From Saccharobesus litoralis (lineage in GTDB: Bacteria; Pseudomonadota; Gammaproteobacteria; Enterobacterales; Alteromonadaceae): a DNA stretch of 64,000 bases. Location: assembly GCF_003063625.1 (NCBI RefSeq), contig NZ_CP026604.1:868001-932000 (forward strand), read 5' to 3'. A program made the position numbers and the translations under genes. Numbering within the stretch: the first letter of the stretch is position 1; each line of letters opens with the position of its first letter. Below are positions 38,503 through 49,244 of this stretch, piece after piece. A model generated the notes under the pieces. That model saw only the letters and a program-made list of their open reading frames with translations. It was not told where the DNA came from and ran no database searches.

Positions 38503-41385
38503 TTATTGACTGCAGTGGGTCAAATCAGGATCGCCGACTATGATGTTGTTAGTGCGTAGCACATAACCCATGTCGTAAGTTTCAAGATCCATCACTAACA
38601 GCGCCGAGTAGTCCGCATCATTCTTAACATCCGAAATCAGCATGTAATCCATATCACCTTCGATAACCAAGGCTTTAATATTGCCAAGGGTTGGCTGATT
38701 AGCATGTTGAGGACTGGCGATAACCTTGGCGGTTAACACGTCACTGGTGGCAATATCGGTTAAGTCGACTTCGTAGATAAGCTTGTCTTTGTTATCCACT
38801 ATGTAGGCTTTACCACGTTGGTTTGAAACAGCCACTGCATCCGATTTATACAGTTTGATTTCAGCGCCGCTGTCATCATATAAAGTGATCCGTGTAGACG
38901 CTTGATCAGGCACATAACTGGCACTGACTTTAGTCTTACGTAGATAGGTTTGACCATTGTTGCCAAGCGTTAAGTTGTCTTTACCATCTAGGGTCAGCAA
39001 GTACTCTTCATACATGGCTTCCGGATCATCACTGCCCGTCACTGTGCTGTAAATATCAAGGCTTACCGCATTGTTATTCATTTTCGCAGCGTCTTGCGTG
39101 CTGTCGGTTTCTTTAGCAATGATGCCCACACCTGCACCAAAACCTTTAAATACATTGTCTTCGATACGTGGTGTTTTAAGACCAATAATCGCTTGGTATT
39201 CAGGTTGTTGGTTGAAGTTTGATTTGGCACTCATAAATAATTGCGTGCCATCCGCTGAGTAAGCAAAATGCCCTGGGTGTTTAACCCCTTCCCAGTTGGT
39301 TTGGTAGTTACCTTTATTTGAGAAGGTCACGTCACCATTTAGATCATCATCGGAATAGTAAGCTAGGTTACCCGGTGAGCCACCAATCACCACACCGCCT
39401 ACTTCTGGTAAGGCATGGTTAAACTGCACACCATTAACCCCAGCGTCTTGCCAAGACCAAGGTAAGGTTAAACAAGTTGGTTTTTCGGTGCCTTCTAACG
39501 AATAGCGCCATAAAATACCCGGCGCTTGGTTACCCGTAATTGAGTCATTATTTCCGCTTTGATCCAGCAAGAATAACGAGTTATCGCGCGGATCGAGCGA
39601 TACATCCGCGATATGTTCTAAAACACTAGTAGTCATAAAGCTTGGGAAGTACTCAAGCTTTTCACCGGCAGCAATACGGGTAATTTTAGCAATCGACTCA
39701 TCTGTCATCGCCACTTGACGATCGCGATTTTGATCGGCTGGCCAATCACGCGCTAAGTTACTTTCGGCAATGACCGCAAATTGGTTATCACCATCTGCAA
39801 GTGACACTTGGAACTGCCAAGCATAAACATTGCGCTTCACTTGCTGATCACTGGTGGCTGAGTCAACCATAATGGATTCATCCGCTAACAAGGTTAACTG
39901 GCTAGCATCAAGTTGACCTTCTGCCACGCGGTTACCATTGGCATCAATACGGTAAATCGTCAGCTTATCAACCGTATGTTCAGTTGGAATAGTCGCGTCT
40001 GGTACCTTACCATTATTAGCAAAGTCGAGCTGGTCTTGGCTAATGGTGACCTTACCACGCAACGTCACTTTATCTTGATAGGTCGCGCTGCTAGCAACTG
40101 GATAGTTCCACTTTAGAGTTGGCCCTGGCAAATAATCGATAGCGTGAGTATGCACTGTGGCAGTGGCTGTCGATTTTTCAATACCTTCTTCACCGACTAC
40201 CGTACGTACAACCAAAGTTTGGTCGTAAAAGCTAGCGATATCGTCACCATCTTTACTTTGCACGGCAAGGTTAAGCTTTTGACCATCACGAATCGTCAAT
40301 TGGGTAACGCCCGGCTCGTAAACCTTAAACAAGCTGAGATCCGTTTCGTTAATAGCGTACAGAATATCGAAATCAGTAAAGCTTGGAATAACTTCACCGT
40401 TTTCATCAACGTCATTCTTACTTAATACCACAGGCGCATTAGTATTAAAGCCAGTAAAAGTAATTGGCTTCATGACAAATGTTCGACCCGGTTTTAAGTT
40501 ACGCTTGCTAGATAAGAAGTTTTCTTTTTTATCAACACTCGGATCACGTGATGCCGTGTTAATAATAAACTCATCTTGGTGATTACCAACTTGGATCACC
40601 GCCTGATAGGCTTTGTCCCATTGCGTATCGTCTAAATCAAACGTCGGGGTGATATTAGTCAGTAAGGTTAATGTGCCCTCGCCTGTTGTCATCGCCGCGC
40701 TTTTACCGACAAACTCTTGGCTATCAACATCAAATGTTGGCTTTAACTCGTATTTAAAAAAGCCTAACTCTGTTACATCGATAGCATCAGCCATAGGTAC
40801 TGGCGTAATTTGCGCCAACTCATACAAGTATTCATCGCTGTCACAGGTTTCCAAGACGAGATCAACGGGCTGTTCTGGTGCGGGACGACCATTAGCTTCG
40901 GCATCTGCTACCTGAGCTTGCCAATCTTGTTGCGCTTTAATGTTGGCAAACTCGGTATTGGCGTTACGAGCTAAACAATCATCTTCAGTAATAGACAATA
41001 AATTCTTAATTTTTGGATCGTACAAAGTGCCGGTAATATCTTTTACAGATACCACGTTAACTGGCACATTGGCGTCTTCGCTCATGCCATAAATACCGAC
41101 ACTTTGTATTTGTGTTGGGTAATCGGCATTAACCCCGGCAAAGTTCGCGCCTGAGTTTTCAAAGTAGTATTCCAGTTCGGTTTTACCCGTCTCAGAGTTA
41201 GTCACTTCACGTGAGTAACGCTTAAATGAAGTACCGCCCTGATATAAAATCGGCTCTATCGTTTCTATGGTTCCGGTATCAATACCTGCATTATCAATAT
41301 CGGTATCGCCACAACCAAATAACGAGCTACATGCTAAAGCGATGGCACCCATCCGAAAGCAAGATAGTGGTTTAATTTTTTGCAT
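38503..41385 (-). CDS. Large surface-type lipoprotein next to the TonB receptor
   Basis: A 960-residue lipoprotein (SSLFGC, Cys25). Predicted beta-sandwich domains are followed by an Ig-like unit (YPVASSATYQDKVTLRGKV) and a C-terminal beta-propeller-like region (IADVSLDPRDNSLFLLDQSG, VAVSNQRGKAYIVDNKD). These segments align with the next gene, a paralogue. It starts 41 bases after the TonB receptor stop, so the two are surely co-transcribed. I see no helical SusD-like repeats; the position of a SusD partner is filled by an unrelated fold. Function in binding or docking is inference. Confidence 0.6.
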   Translation of the reverse strand: MQKIKPLSCFRMGAIALACSSLFGCGDTDIDNAGIDTGTIETIEPILYQGGTSFKRYSREVTNSETGKTELEYYFENSGANFAGVNADYPTQIQSVGIYGMSEDANVPVNVVSVKDITGTLYDPKIKNLLSITEDDCLARNANTEFANIKAQQDWQAQVADAEANGRPAPEQPVDLVLETCDSDEYLYELAQITPVPMADAIDVTELGFFKYELKPTFDVDSQEFVGKSAAMTTGEGTLTLLTNITPTFDLDDTQWDKAYQAVIQVGNHQDEFIINTASRDPSVDKKENFLSSKRNLKPGRTFVMKPITFTGFNTNAPVVLSKNDVDENGEVIPSFTDFDILYAINETDLSLFKVYEPGVTQLTIRDGQKLNLAVQSKDGDDIASFYDQTLVVRTVVGEEGIEKSTATATVHTHAIDYLPGPTLKWNYPVASSATYQDKVTLRGKVTISQDQLDFANNGKVPDATIPTEHTVDKLTIYRIDANGNRVAEGQLDASQLTLLADESIMVDSATSDQQVKRNVYAWQFQVSLADGDNQFAVIAESNLARDWPADQNRDRQVAMTDESIAKITRIAAGEKLEYFPSFMTTSVLEHIADVSLDPRDNSLFLLDQSGNNDSITGNQAPGILWRYSLEGTEKPTCLTLPWSWQDAGVNGVQFNHALPEVGGVVIGGSPGNLAYYSDDDLNGDVTFSNKGNYQTNWEGVKHPGHFAYSADGTQLFMSAKSNFNQQPEYQAIIGLKTPRIEDNVFKGFGAGVGIIAKETDSTQDAAKMNNNAVSLDIYSTVTGSDDPEAMYEEYLLTLDGKDNLTLGNNGQTYLRKTKVSASYVPDQASTRITLYDDSGAEIKLYKSDAVAVSNQRGKAYIVDNKDKLIYEVDLTDIATSDVLTAKVIASPQHANQPTLGNIKALVIEGDMDYMLISDVKNDADYSALLVMDLETYDMGYVLRTNNIIVGDPDLTHCSQ

Positions 41386-41426
41386 TTTATTTACCTAAAT
41401 TCTTAACCTAAACAATGGCGCGACAA

Positions 41427-44400
41427 TTAAAAACGGCTTCTGACACCAAAGGTGTAGAAAGCGCCCGTTTCGTTGTAACTGCGCAACAAATGCTTGGTAT
41501 GGGTTAAGTCACCAACGTAGCGTTTTTTCTTCTCGTTGAGCACGTTACTCGCTTGCAAGTAAACCGTGGTTCCCTTGTGGCGGTAGCTCATCGACAAATC
41601 CAAAGTCTTGAATGTGTCGTTCCAAACAGGAAGAGAGATCGCAGCTTCTTTCGAATCTTGTTTACCTTCAGAGGTAGTGAAGTATTCACGGATCAAAGGA
41701 TCAGCACCCGCTGTCGAGTTTTCACTGTAAGATTCATCGCGATAGTTGTAGGCCGCACGGAAGTTAAAACCTGCTTTGTCGTAGAACAAAATGAGGTTGG
41801 CACTGTTTTCCGATAGATCTTTAATCGGCAAAATTGAACCATCAAGCTCGTTAAAACCAGATTGCTGACTACTGTCGGTAAAGGTGTAGTTACTTTGAAC
41901 ACCAAAGCCATTTAACCAGCCTGGTAAGTATTCAAAAGTATGCGTTGCTGCTAATTCAATACCCTTGATCTCACCGGTCGCACCATTATCTGGTTGACGA
42001 ATAGAGACAGGATCATTAGTGCGATCGCCATCTTTGTTTCTATCCTCTAACGAAAAGTAGTTGGTGTAGGTATTAGTTAAAAAGTCTTCTAACTCTTTGT
42101 AGTAAACCGCAGCACTAAATTGGTTTACATCGCTTGGATACCATTCCCAAGAAATATCATAGTTAGTGGCTTTTTCCGGTTTTAACGCTGGATTACCGCG
42201 ACTACCTGATAAACCATAGGTCGGAACACTAAACGAAGGTGATAAATCGACTGGATTTGGACGTGTCATGGTTTTGGCATAGGCAAAACGTAAGAACATG
42301 TCTTCAGTGATCAATAGATTTAAGTTAAACGACGGCAATAAGTTTGAATAGGTTTGCTCGTGCGCCACCCATTTATAATGCTCGGCATTAATGCGGTTGT
42401 AATCTTGCGCTTGGCGTTCGGTATCTTCATCGATAATACGATACTTGTTCATACCTAACGCTTTAGTGTCGGTTTCGACATAACGCACACCGGCATTACC
42501 CATATATTCATAACCAAAAATTTCGTTGGCGAAATTGGCTTTGAAGTAAGCGGCACGGGTTTCCTCTTCAATCACGTAAGGATAATCTTGATCCAAGACC
42601 ATGGTTGCAGCTGGGATCTTTAAGGTGTAGTTGTACTCTCTAAACCCTTCAGGTGTTTCATCGTCCACTGGATACGGATAGCGATCGGTACAAATACGCT
42701 GCACGTCTTTGTCGTACAAAGTACAGTTGCCTTCACTGCGGCCAGGGAACAACTCGGTCACTAAATTTTTAAGATCGGCATGTTGCATATTAACGCCAAA
42801 CCAAGACGGCGTACCGGCAGAGTCAGAGCCTGGGAAGGTATCAGAGATCGGCATAAGGTAACGCGACATATAGTTATCGACGCCATACATCTCTTTACCA
42901 ATTTCATCGATCCAAGGAATGGTTGGATTTTCCCAACCTATGTGATCGCCTAACATGGTTTTGGTTGATAAATCTTGATCGTAACCGCGCCAGTTATCTG
43001 ATGTAATGGCATGCACGCTTGGGCTAGCATATCGTAAGTTAGTTTGCTTGCGGTTAACGTTGTTGGTAGCAACACGAGCACCAAACTCAAGCTCAGTGAA
43101 AAAGTCGCCATCTAGCAATAAGTCAAAATCTAACATCAAAGAATCTTTCTTGTTGATGTTAACCTTCTCGTTACCCCAGACATTGCCCAATGCATAAATG
43201 TTTTGATCTAATAGCGCCGCTTGCAATGACTCAATATCACCATCACCCGTAACAATACCGACTTGAGGTAAATCACCCGGAGCTGCATAGTTGTAATACA
43301 CATTGGCACTTTGCAGATTAACAACGTTAACGTCTTCATCTATGCCTAAAAATTCGGTAGCACGTTCGTCAACCGGACGTAATAATTGCCCTGCATTTAG
43401 GTTTAAGGTGTAAGACTCAACCTCTTTTTCTGAAGCCGCGTGGGCATACACGACCTTCATTTTCAGCGATTCAGTTAAGAAGGCTTCTACGCCAACCTGA
43501 AAGGTTTCTTGTAAAAGAAACTCGTCGTTACTCGCAAACTGGGATTGCGCTGGTGGATTATACTGATCACCTTTTGGTGTCATGGTCGCGGTTTGCATTA
43601 AATAACGCGCCATTGGCTGTTCAATTTGCTCAAGCTGTTTGTTATCAACATCAACTGCATACAGCTCACCTGCGCGTGGTTGACGATACCAAGGGCCGGC
43701 TAAGCTAAGCGCGTCGTTTAAGTTGGTAGACTCTAAATCACGATCCAGCGGATAGTTACGGTCGTTATTAGTACGGAAGCCTAAACCTTGCTTAGTGTAG
43801 ATACGCGATAATTCCATACGCGTACCACTAACGGAAAACTGTAAGTCGTCATTAATTTTCCACTGCAAGGCGGCATCAAAGCTTAATCTTTCGTCTTCAT
43901 ACGGCTTTTGCTCAATCGACATATTGTCTGGGCGAAATACCACGAGGTTTTTCAGTTGAGCACTGTTGGTCGCTTGGGTTGGTATTAGTGGCGCCCAGTT
44001 ACTGTTAAAAGTATGCGAATCACGATAACTGGTTTCTGCCGCCGAGTTTACTAAGACACCGACTTCACCCAAGCTGCCTAAATCAAAACGCGTGGTGCCT
44101 AACCAAGTGCCTTTAAAACCTGTATCGTCGGCAATCTCGTCTTGGGTGCCTTGCAGCGACATATTCATGATGGGCTTTTTAAAATCAAGCGGCTTAAAGG
44201 TATGTAGGCGAACCGTGGCACCGGTTGCACCTTCTACCATATCGGCAGTGGGTGATTTAATAACCTCGATTTTGGCGAATAAAGCAGAATCAACGGCGCT
44301 AAAGCTATTTGAACGCTCGTCACCGCCACTACCCATGCCTTGGCCGTTAATTTCTACGCGGTTTTGAGTTAAACCACGTACCTGAACACCAGAGCCTTGT

Positions 44401-44711
44401 CCTGTGCCATCACGTTGAATTTGAACCCCGGTTACCCTTTGTAGCGCTTCGGCGATATTGTTATCAGGTAATTGACCGATATCTTCGGCAGATATGGCAT
44501 CGAGGATCTGCTGGCCGCTTTTTTTCATAAACGCGGCATCTTTAAGTGAATTACGAACCCCTTGAACCGTGATAACTTCCGTTTCGTCGTCTTCGACTTT
44601 TTCTTGTTGTTCAGCAGCATTAACTAGCGGTATGCTAAAAGGCGCGATGGCCGCTGCAGAAACTAGCAAGTGCCGTCGGATGTGTTCAGCGAGGGATTTA
44701 CGTTTGTACAT
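41427..44711 (-). CDS. TonB-dependent receptor, carbohydrate type
   Basis: Outer-membrane importer of 1094 residues from the ATG giving MYKRKSLAEHI; an upstream in-frame ATG adds 37 residues that do not look like a signal peptide. After the signal (PFSIPLVNAA) comes the plug domain with ISAEDIGQLPDNNIAEALQR and VTGVQIQRDGTGQGSGVQVR, typical of the proteobacterial sugar-linked receptor class, then a 22-strand barrel ending in AFYTFGVRSRF. A SusC-type N-terminal extension is absent. It is first gene of a four-gene minus-strand operon and divergent from a hybrid sensor-regulator, so probably induced by it. Confidence 0.93.
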   Translation of the reverse strand: MYKRKSLAEHIRRHLLVSAAAIAPFSIPLVNAAEQQEKVEDDETEVITVQGVRNSLKDAAFMKKSGQQILDAISAEDIGQLPDNNIAEALQRVTGVQIQRDGTGQGSGVQVRGLTQNRVEINGQGMGSGGDERSNSFSAVDSALFAKIEVIKSPTADMVEGATGATVRLHTFKPLDFKKPIMNMSLQGTQDEIADDTGFKGTWLGTTRFDLGSLGEVGVLVNSAAETSYRDSHTFNSNWAPLIPTQATNSAQLKNLVVFRPDNMSIEQKPYEDERLSFDAALQWKINDDLQFSVSGTRMELSRIYTKQGLGFRTNNDRNYPLDRDLESTNLNDALSLAGPWYRQPRAGELYAVDVDNKQLEQIEQPMARYLMQTATMTPKGDQYNPPAQSQFASNDEFLLQETFQVGVEAFLTESLKMKVVYAHAASEKEVESYTLNLNAGQLLRPVDERATEFLGIDEDVNVVNLQSANVYYNYAAPGDLPQVGIVTGDGDIESLQAALLDQNIYALGNVWGNEKVNINKKDSLMLDFDLLLDGDFFTELEFGARVATNNVNRKQTNLRYASPSVHAITSDNWRGYDQDLSTKTMLGDHIGWENPTIPWIDEIGKEMYGVDNYMSRYLMPISDTFPGSDSAGTPSWFGVNMQHADLKNLVTELFPGRSEGNCTLYDKDVQRICTDRYPYPVDDETPEGFREYNYTLKIPAATMVLDQDYPYVIEEETRAAYFKANFANEIFGYEYMGNAGVRYVETDTKALGMNKYRIIDEDTERQAQDYNRINAEHYKWVAHEQTYSNLLPSFNLNLLITEDMFLRFAYAKTMTRPNPVDLSPSFSVPTYGLSGSRGNPALKPEKATNYDISWEWYPSDVNQFSAAVYYKELEDFLTNTYTNYFSLEDRNKDGDRTNDPVSIRQPDNGATGEIKGIELAATHTFEYLPGWLNGFGVQSNYTFTDSSQQSGFNELDGSILPIKDLSENSANLILFYDKAGFNFRAAYNYRDESYSENSTAGADPLIREYFTTSEGKQDSKEAAISLPVWNDTFKTLDLSMSYRHKGTTVYLQASNVLNEKKKRYVGDLTHTKHLLRSYNETGAFYTFGVRSRF

Positions 44712-45159
44712 AATAATGAGTCCCAGTAACTTTCTAATAAATGTGTGTGAAACAGTCTTGTCGCTCTCTTGTCGCTCATTTGTCAAAATAGTGCTTGAGT
44801 ACGTTCGGCAACCTGTTTGCATTGAAATAAGCCGTTAACTTGCACTTAAATCTTGCTACTTAATTTATAAAAAGTTGTTAACAGATACAGTGACTGAACA
44901 TCCGCAATCGTCTACATACACATAACAAAGTGTCTCAAACTCACTAATAAATAATATAAAATCACAATTGATTATTTTCAGACCTATATTCATAAAAACA
45001 ATAAATATCAGTTACTTAAAAAAATGCGACACATTTCGTCACCATAAAATGCGACATAAAGTCATAAAAACTTAGTCGTTATGTATGTAAAAATGGCACT
45101 TGGCTTACAGGGGATTTCTGTAATACTTTATTAACAAGATTAAGGAAGCTAATAACCTA
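44712..45159. promoter_or_regulatory. Divergent control region of the receptor operon and sensor gene
   Basis: AT-rich 448 bases holding both promoters. Two direct repeats of AAAATGCGACA start at 45021 and 45047, 26 bases apart, with GTCAC and GTCAT nearby. They are the best candidate binding sites for the AraC-type output domain of the adjoining regulator; this is inference from position and spacing. Confidence 0.45.
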
Positions 45160-48100
45160 ATGACTTTATGCTTAAAGTGGCTTTGTTTGATATTAATAGT
45201 GCTAGTCACTTTGCCATCCACATTTGCTAGCCAGCAGTTTTATCCGGTTTTTCCTAACGCGTTAGAAAGCGACGCGAAATGGCATAAAGTGGAAAACATT
45301 CCCAATCGCTTAATTAAAAGTGCAGACTTTGGCCCTAACAATGATTTGTGGTTTGCCACTTCCGAGGGCGTATATCAATTTGATGGTTATCAAGGGCAAT
45401 GGCATAACAGTGAAAACGGCTTAAATGTTAGTGAAGTACAAGCCATTAAATGGTTGGGCGATAAGCTTTATATTGTCAGTTTTGATGCAATTTACACCTA
45501 TGACGGCAAGCAATGGCAGCAAATTGGCGAGTCATTCGAATTTTTTCCTGAACATTACACCCACCAAATCGTCACTTTAGCTGCTGACAGCAAGGGCGAT
45601 GTGTGGTTTTCTGCGCAGCAACATGTCGTGCAAATAAAACAAAACAACTACACGGTTTACGAAGTAGAGGACAAGTTTTTAGCTAGTCTAACGCTAGATA
45701 CGCAGGATAATATTTGGACTTTGGATGGCCGCAGTGGTCATGTTCGTCAATATAAATTAAAGAACCATAAGCTCAATCAGCAAAAGATTTGGCGTCATTT
45801 AATGCGCCCCAAAGCCCAACTGGTGTTGCCATTTAATGGCGTGATCCAACAATTATCTGACGGCAGCATTTGGGTAACCAGCAGTGAAAACAGCCATACA
45901 CCAAAATACCTAAACCCAAATAGCCAAACGGAAAACCAAGAATTTACTACAGTGCGTATACCGCGCGTTTTTACCCGAGCCATCAACCATAGCTTGTTAC
46001 AAGTCAGTAATGGCGATATTTATATTACCAGTGGTAACGATATTTTATTCTCACGCGATTTAGGTAAAACTTGGCAAAAACAAGATATAGAGCAACATAG
46101 GTTAGATACCAGTTTTCTGGGTCATATGCTGCTAGAATCAAACGATAACCGTTTATGGTTACTCGAACCTGGGATCAGCATAAAGCGCTTTCCGCTCGAT
46201 CTAAACAAACCCCATATCTATCCGAATATGTTGTATCAATGCAACGATAGCGATAATCGCCAATACTTTATTGATGATCAGGATAATATTATTCAGTTCG
46301 ATGTCAGCTCCGATACTTGGAATCGCTATTCACCACAAGATACCCATATCAGCAAACCTAACTTAGTCTATTGCACCCGCAATGGTCGGGTATGGGCAGC
46401 AGGCAGTGACCAGCAACAAACTGCTATCAGCTATTTACGCGGCAATAAATGGTATCAACAACAACATACGCCATTAGAAACCAGTATTCACTACCAAGCC
46501 ACTTTAGAGACCGAACGCGGTGATATCTATTTCGGCAACAGTTATTCAGAGCGTAAAGCCGACAACGGCTATATCATCAAACTCAATAATGAAGACAATG
46601 TTTATCGCGCTGAACAAGTACTGGTCGATTACCCTAAGGTGTCAAAAATAATCCCGTGGGATCAAGACTCAATTCTGCTGAGTGGCCATCGCTTACGCTT
46701 TATCAATAAAGGCGCATACAAAGCCATGGAGTCGCCACCTGAGCTGAAAAAAGGCTGGATTGAAGATGTGCTTAAAACCCAAGAAAACGGATTATGGGCC
46801 GCGACTTGGGGCGGCGGCATTAGCCAGTATAAAGATTCGACTTGGAGCCAATGGGATAGCAGCAACGGTTTACCAACCAATAATATTACTAACCTAATGC
46901 CACATGGCGACAGCATATTGGCTTTGTCTGATCGTGGGGTTTTAGAGTTCAATACCGGCACTTGGTACTTGCGCAACTATGCGGGTGCTAAAGGCAAAAG
47001 CCAAAGTAGTAACCTGCTTAAATCCAATGACAATTCCATTTGGGTAACTCAATTTCCACGTATGTGGGTGCACAGGGATTTTCGTAAATTTAACCTAAAA
47101 GTCGCCATGGCTAGTCAACGTTACTACCCTGATTATGCAGCGCCGCAAACCCAAATTAAACTGATGCAATCGCTAGAAGCGTATGATTCATCGGTTTATG
47201 TTAGTTGGCAATCCACTGATAAATGGTCGACTACGGCCAATGAAGATCTGTTTTATCAATATAAATTAAATGATCAAGATTGGTCGCCATCGACTTCTGA
47301 TACCACCTTACTGTTGTCACGTTTACTACCCGATGACTATGTATTACAGGTACGCGCTCGCGATGCCCATGGCAATATTGAAAACACACCAGCCGAGTTA
47401 CGCTTTACCATCAGCTTACCGTTTTGGCAAAGCGCTTGGTTCACTGCTTTATTAATTATTACGCCTATCATTATTGGTTTATTGTTGGTTGCCTTATTGG
47501 TACAACGCATAAAACACGTCACTAAACTTGACCAAGTACGCTTGCGCTTTTTAACCAATATCTCGCATGAATTGCGTACGCCGTTAACCCTAATACTTGG
47601 GCCTTTACAAAAAGTAAGGAAGGACTTACTTCCTGAAGATCCCAAATTAAAATCGCTAGACTTAGCCATAGAGAATAGCCAACGCTTAAATGAGCTAGTC
47701 GATCAACTACTGGATTTTAGAAAAACCCAGCTCGGTGCAGTAATACTAAACCCACAGCATAAAAACCTAGTTGCCTTTACCCGCATGCTGGTCAATAACT
47801 TTGAAAACTTAACCGAAGGCCAACATCAACATATCAGTTTTTCTTGTAATCAAAGCTCGTATATTTGTAACTTTGATCCTGATGCTTATCGTAAAGTGTT
47901 GGAGAATTTGGTGGTTAATGCCATCAAGTATTCGGATGCTGGCGCGACAACCAAAGTCGAGTTGCATATCGATCCGGATAAACACAATAAAGTACGCTTA
48001 ACTGTTGAGGATCAAGGTTATGGCATTAACCCTAATGCAATCGATAATATTTTTGATCCCTTCTATAGCGGCAATCAAAAACTCGATACTAACTTTACCA

Positions 48101-49143
48101 GCTTTGGAGTTGGCTTAGCCTTAGTTAAAGAATTGGTCGAAGCACAAAACGGCAGTATTAATGTAATCAGCCCTGTTCCCTACCAAAGTAATAGTAAAAT
48201 TAATAATAAAGACGATAGCGGCGACAACCCTGGCACCCGTTTTACTATTGAGTTTAATGAATGGCATCAAATCACCCCGCCAACGGTACCAACCGAAACT
48301 AAAACCGACAGTGGTGCAACAAATGATGATCAAGTGATTGTGCTGCTGATTGATGATCATCCATCATTAACCGAATACCTAGCTGATGAACTGAATGATC
48401 ATTACCGAGTAGAAACCGCAGAAAGTGCTGAGCAAGGTTTTAAAATTGCTACCGAGTTAGTGCCGGATATTATCGTCTCCGATGTCATGATGCCGGGGGG
48501 TATGGACGGGCTAGAGCTTTGCGAGTTATTGAAAAAAACCGAAGTCACTAACCATATTCCAGTGATTTTACTCACATCGCTGTCATCGAAAGAACATCAA
48601 GAGCAAGGCTTAAAAATTGGCGCCTTGGATTATCTGACCAAGCCAGTTTCAACCAATGTGTTAACCGCAAAAATTGAAAACCATTTAGCCAGCCGCAAAG
48701 CGTTAGCGCAAAAACTGACTAAGCAATTAGCCAATACCAATAACGTTAGTAAAAGCGAAACAGCTAGCACTGAGCCTTTAGCAACTGAAGAGCCTACTCC
48801 GCAACTCAGTACAGCCGAACAAAAGTTTATTCAACGCTTCTCGGATATCATTGCCAAAAACTTCGCGAATTCCAATTACACCGCCGAAGTGCTAGCACAA
48901 GATATGAATATGAGCCGCAGCGCCTTTTATCGCAAATTCAAGGCCTATACCGACCAATCTCCGGCTGATTATTTAAAGAATTACAGGTTAGATAAAGCCA
49001 TCGAGCTACTACACGACCCTGATTGTGTAGTGAACCATATAGCCGAACATATCGGCTACGCCGAACAAAGCCCCTTCTACCGCGCGTTTAAAAAACGCTT
49101 TGGCTGTACGCCGACGGAGTATAAGAAACGGCATTTGTTGTAG
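45160..49143 (+). CDS. Hybrid two-component sensor-regulator (HTCS)
   Basis: A 1327-residue one-protein two-component system. After a signal segment, residues to about 660 are two-component propeller repeats (LWFATSEGVYQFDG, GLWAATWGGGISQYKDSTWS), then a Y_Y_Y domain (about 665-750), a membrane segment (about 755-785), a HisKA domain with His803 in NISHELRTP, an HATPase (DQGYGINPNAI, GVGLALVKELVEA), a receiver with Asp1108 in VSDVMMPGG and a C-terminal AraC domain (about 1220-1327). This is the architecture of Bacteroides HTCS glycan sensors, where the propeller binds oligosaccharide in the periplasm. It probably controls the divergent receptor operon. Confidence 0.93.
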   Translation: MTLCLKWLCLILIVLVTLPSTFASQQFYPVFPNALESDAKWHKVENIPNRLIKSADFGPNNDLWFATSEGVYQFDGYQGQWHNSENGLNVSEVQAIKWLGDKLYIVSFDAIYTYDGKQWQQIGESFEFFPEHYTHQIVTLAADSKGDVWFSAQQHVVQIKQNNYTVYEVEDKFLASLTLDTQDNIWTLDGRSGHVRQYKLKNHKLNQQKIWRHLMRPKAQLVLPFNGVIQQLSDGSIWVTSSENSHTPKYLNPNSQTENQEFTTVRIPRVFTRAINHSLLQVSNGDIYITSGNDILFSRDLGKTWQKQDIEQHRLDTSFLGHMLLESNDNRLWLLEPGISIKRFPLDLNKPHIYPNMLYQCNDSDNRQYFIDDQDNIIQFDVSSDTWNRYSPQDTHISKPNLVYCTRNGRVWAAGSDQQQTAISYLRGNKWYQQQHTPLETSIHYQATLETERGDIYFGNSYSERKADNGYIIKLNNEDNVYRAEQVLVDYPKVSKIIPWDQDSILLSGHRLRFINKGAYKAMESPPELKKGWIEDVLKTQENGLWAATWGGGISQYKDSTWSQWDSSNGLPTNNITNLMPHGDSILALSDRGVLEFNTGTWYLRNYAGAKGKSQSSNLLKSNDNSIWVTQFPRMWVHRDFRKFNLKVAMASQRYYPDYAAPQTQIKLMQSLEAYDSSVYVSWQSTDKWSTTANEDLFYQYKLNDQDWSPSTSDTTLLLSRLLPDDYVLQVRARDAHGNIENTPAELRFTISLPFWQSAWFTALLIITPIIIGLLLVALLVQRIKHVTKLDQVRLRFLTNISHELRTPLTLILGPLQKVRKDLLPEDPKLKSLDLAIENSQRLNELVDQLLDFRKTQLGAVILNPQHKNLVAFTRMLVNNFENLTEGQHQHISFSCNQSSYICNFDPDAYRKVLENLVVNAIKYSDAGATTKVELHIDPDKHNKVRLTVEDQGYGINPNAIDNIFDPFYSGNQKLDTNFTSFGVGLALVKELVEAQNGSINVISPVPYQSNSKINNKDDSGDNPGTRFTIEFNEWHQITPPTVPTETKTDSGATNDDQVIVLLIDDHPSLTEYLADELNDHYRVETAESAEQGFKIATELVPDIIVSDVMMPGGMDGLELCELLKKTEVTNHIPVILLTSLSSKEHQEQGLKIGALDYLTKPVSTNVLTAKIENHLASRKALAQKLTKQLANTNNVSKSETASTEPLATEEPTPQLSTAEQKFIQRFSDIIAKNFANSNYTAEVLAQDMNMSRSAFYRKFKAYTDQSPADYLKNYRLDKAIELLHDPDCVVNHIAEHIGYAEQSPFYRAFKKRFGCTPTEYKKRHLL

Positions 49144-49148
49144 GTTGC

Positions 49149-49185
49149 ATAGCGCCACTTGGCCAGATCGCTATATTGGCGCTAT
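49149..49185. other. Inverted repeat between convergent genes
   Basis: ATAGCGCCA and TGGCGCTAT form a 9-bp perfect stem between the sensor-regulator gene and the Fic gene. No T run follows on either side, so its role as terminator is uncertain. Confidence 0.5.
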
Positions 49186-49244
49186 ACAAAAATAAGTTCA
49201 ATATTATCAATATCTATTGCTGAAAATTACTAAAATGATGTTGA

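Noticed and set aside
38503-41385. SusD homologue next to the TonB receptor
   Set aside because: The protein is beta-rich with propeller-like repeats and shows none of the helical repeats of SusD; length is about twice that of SusD.
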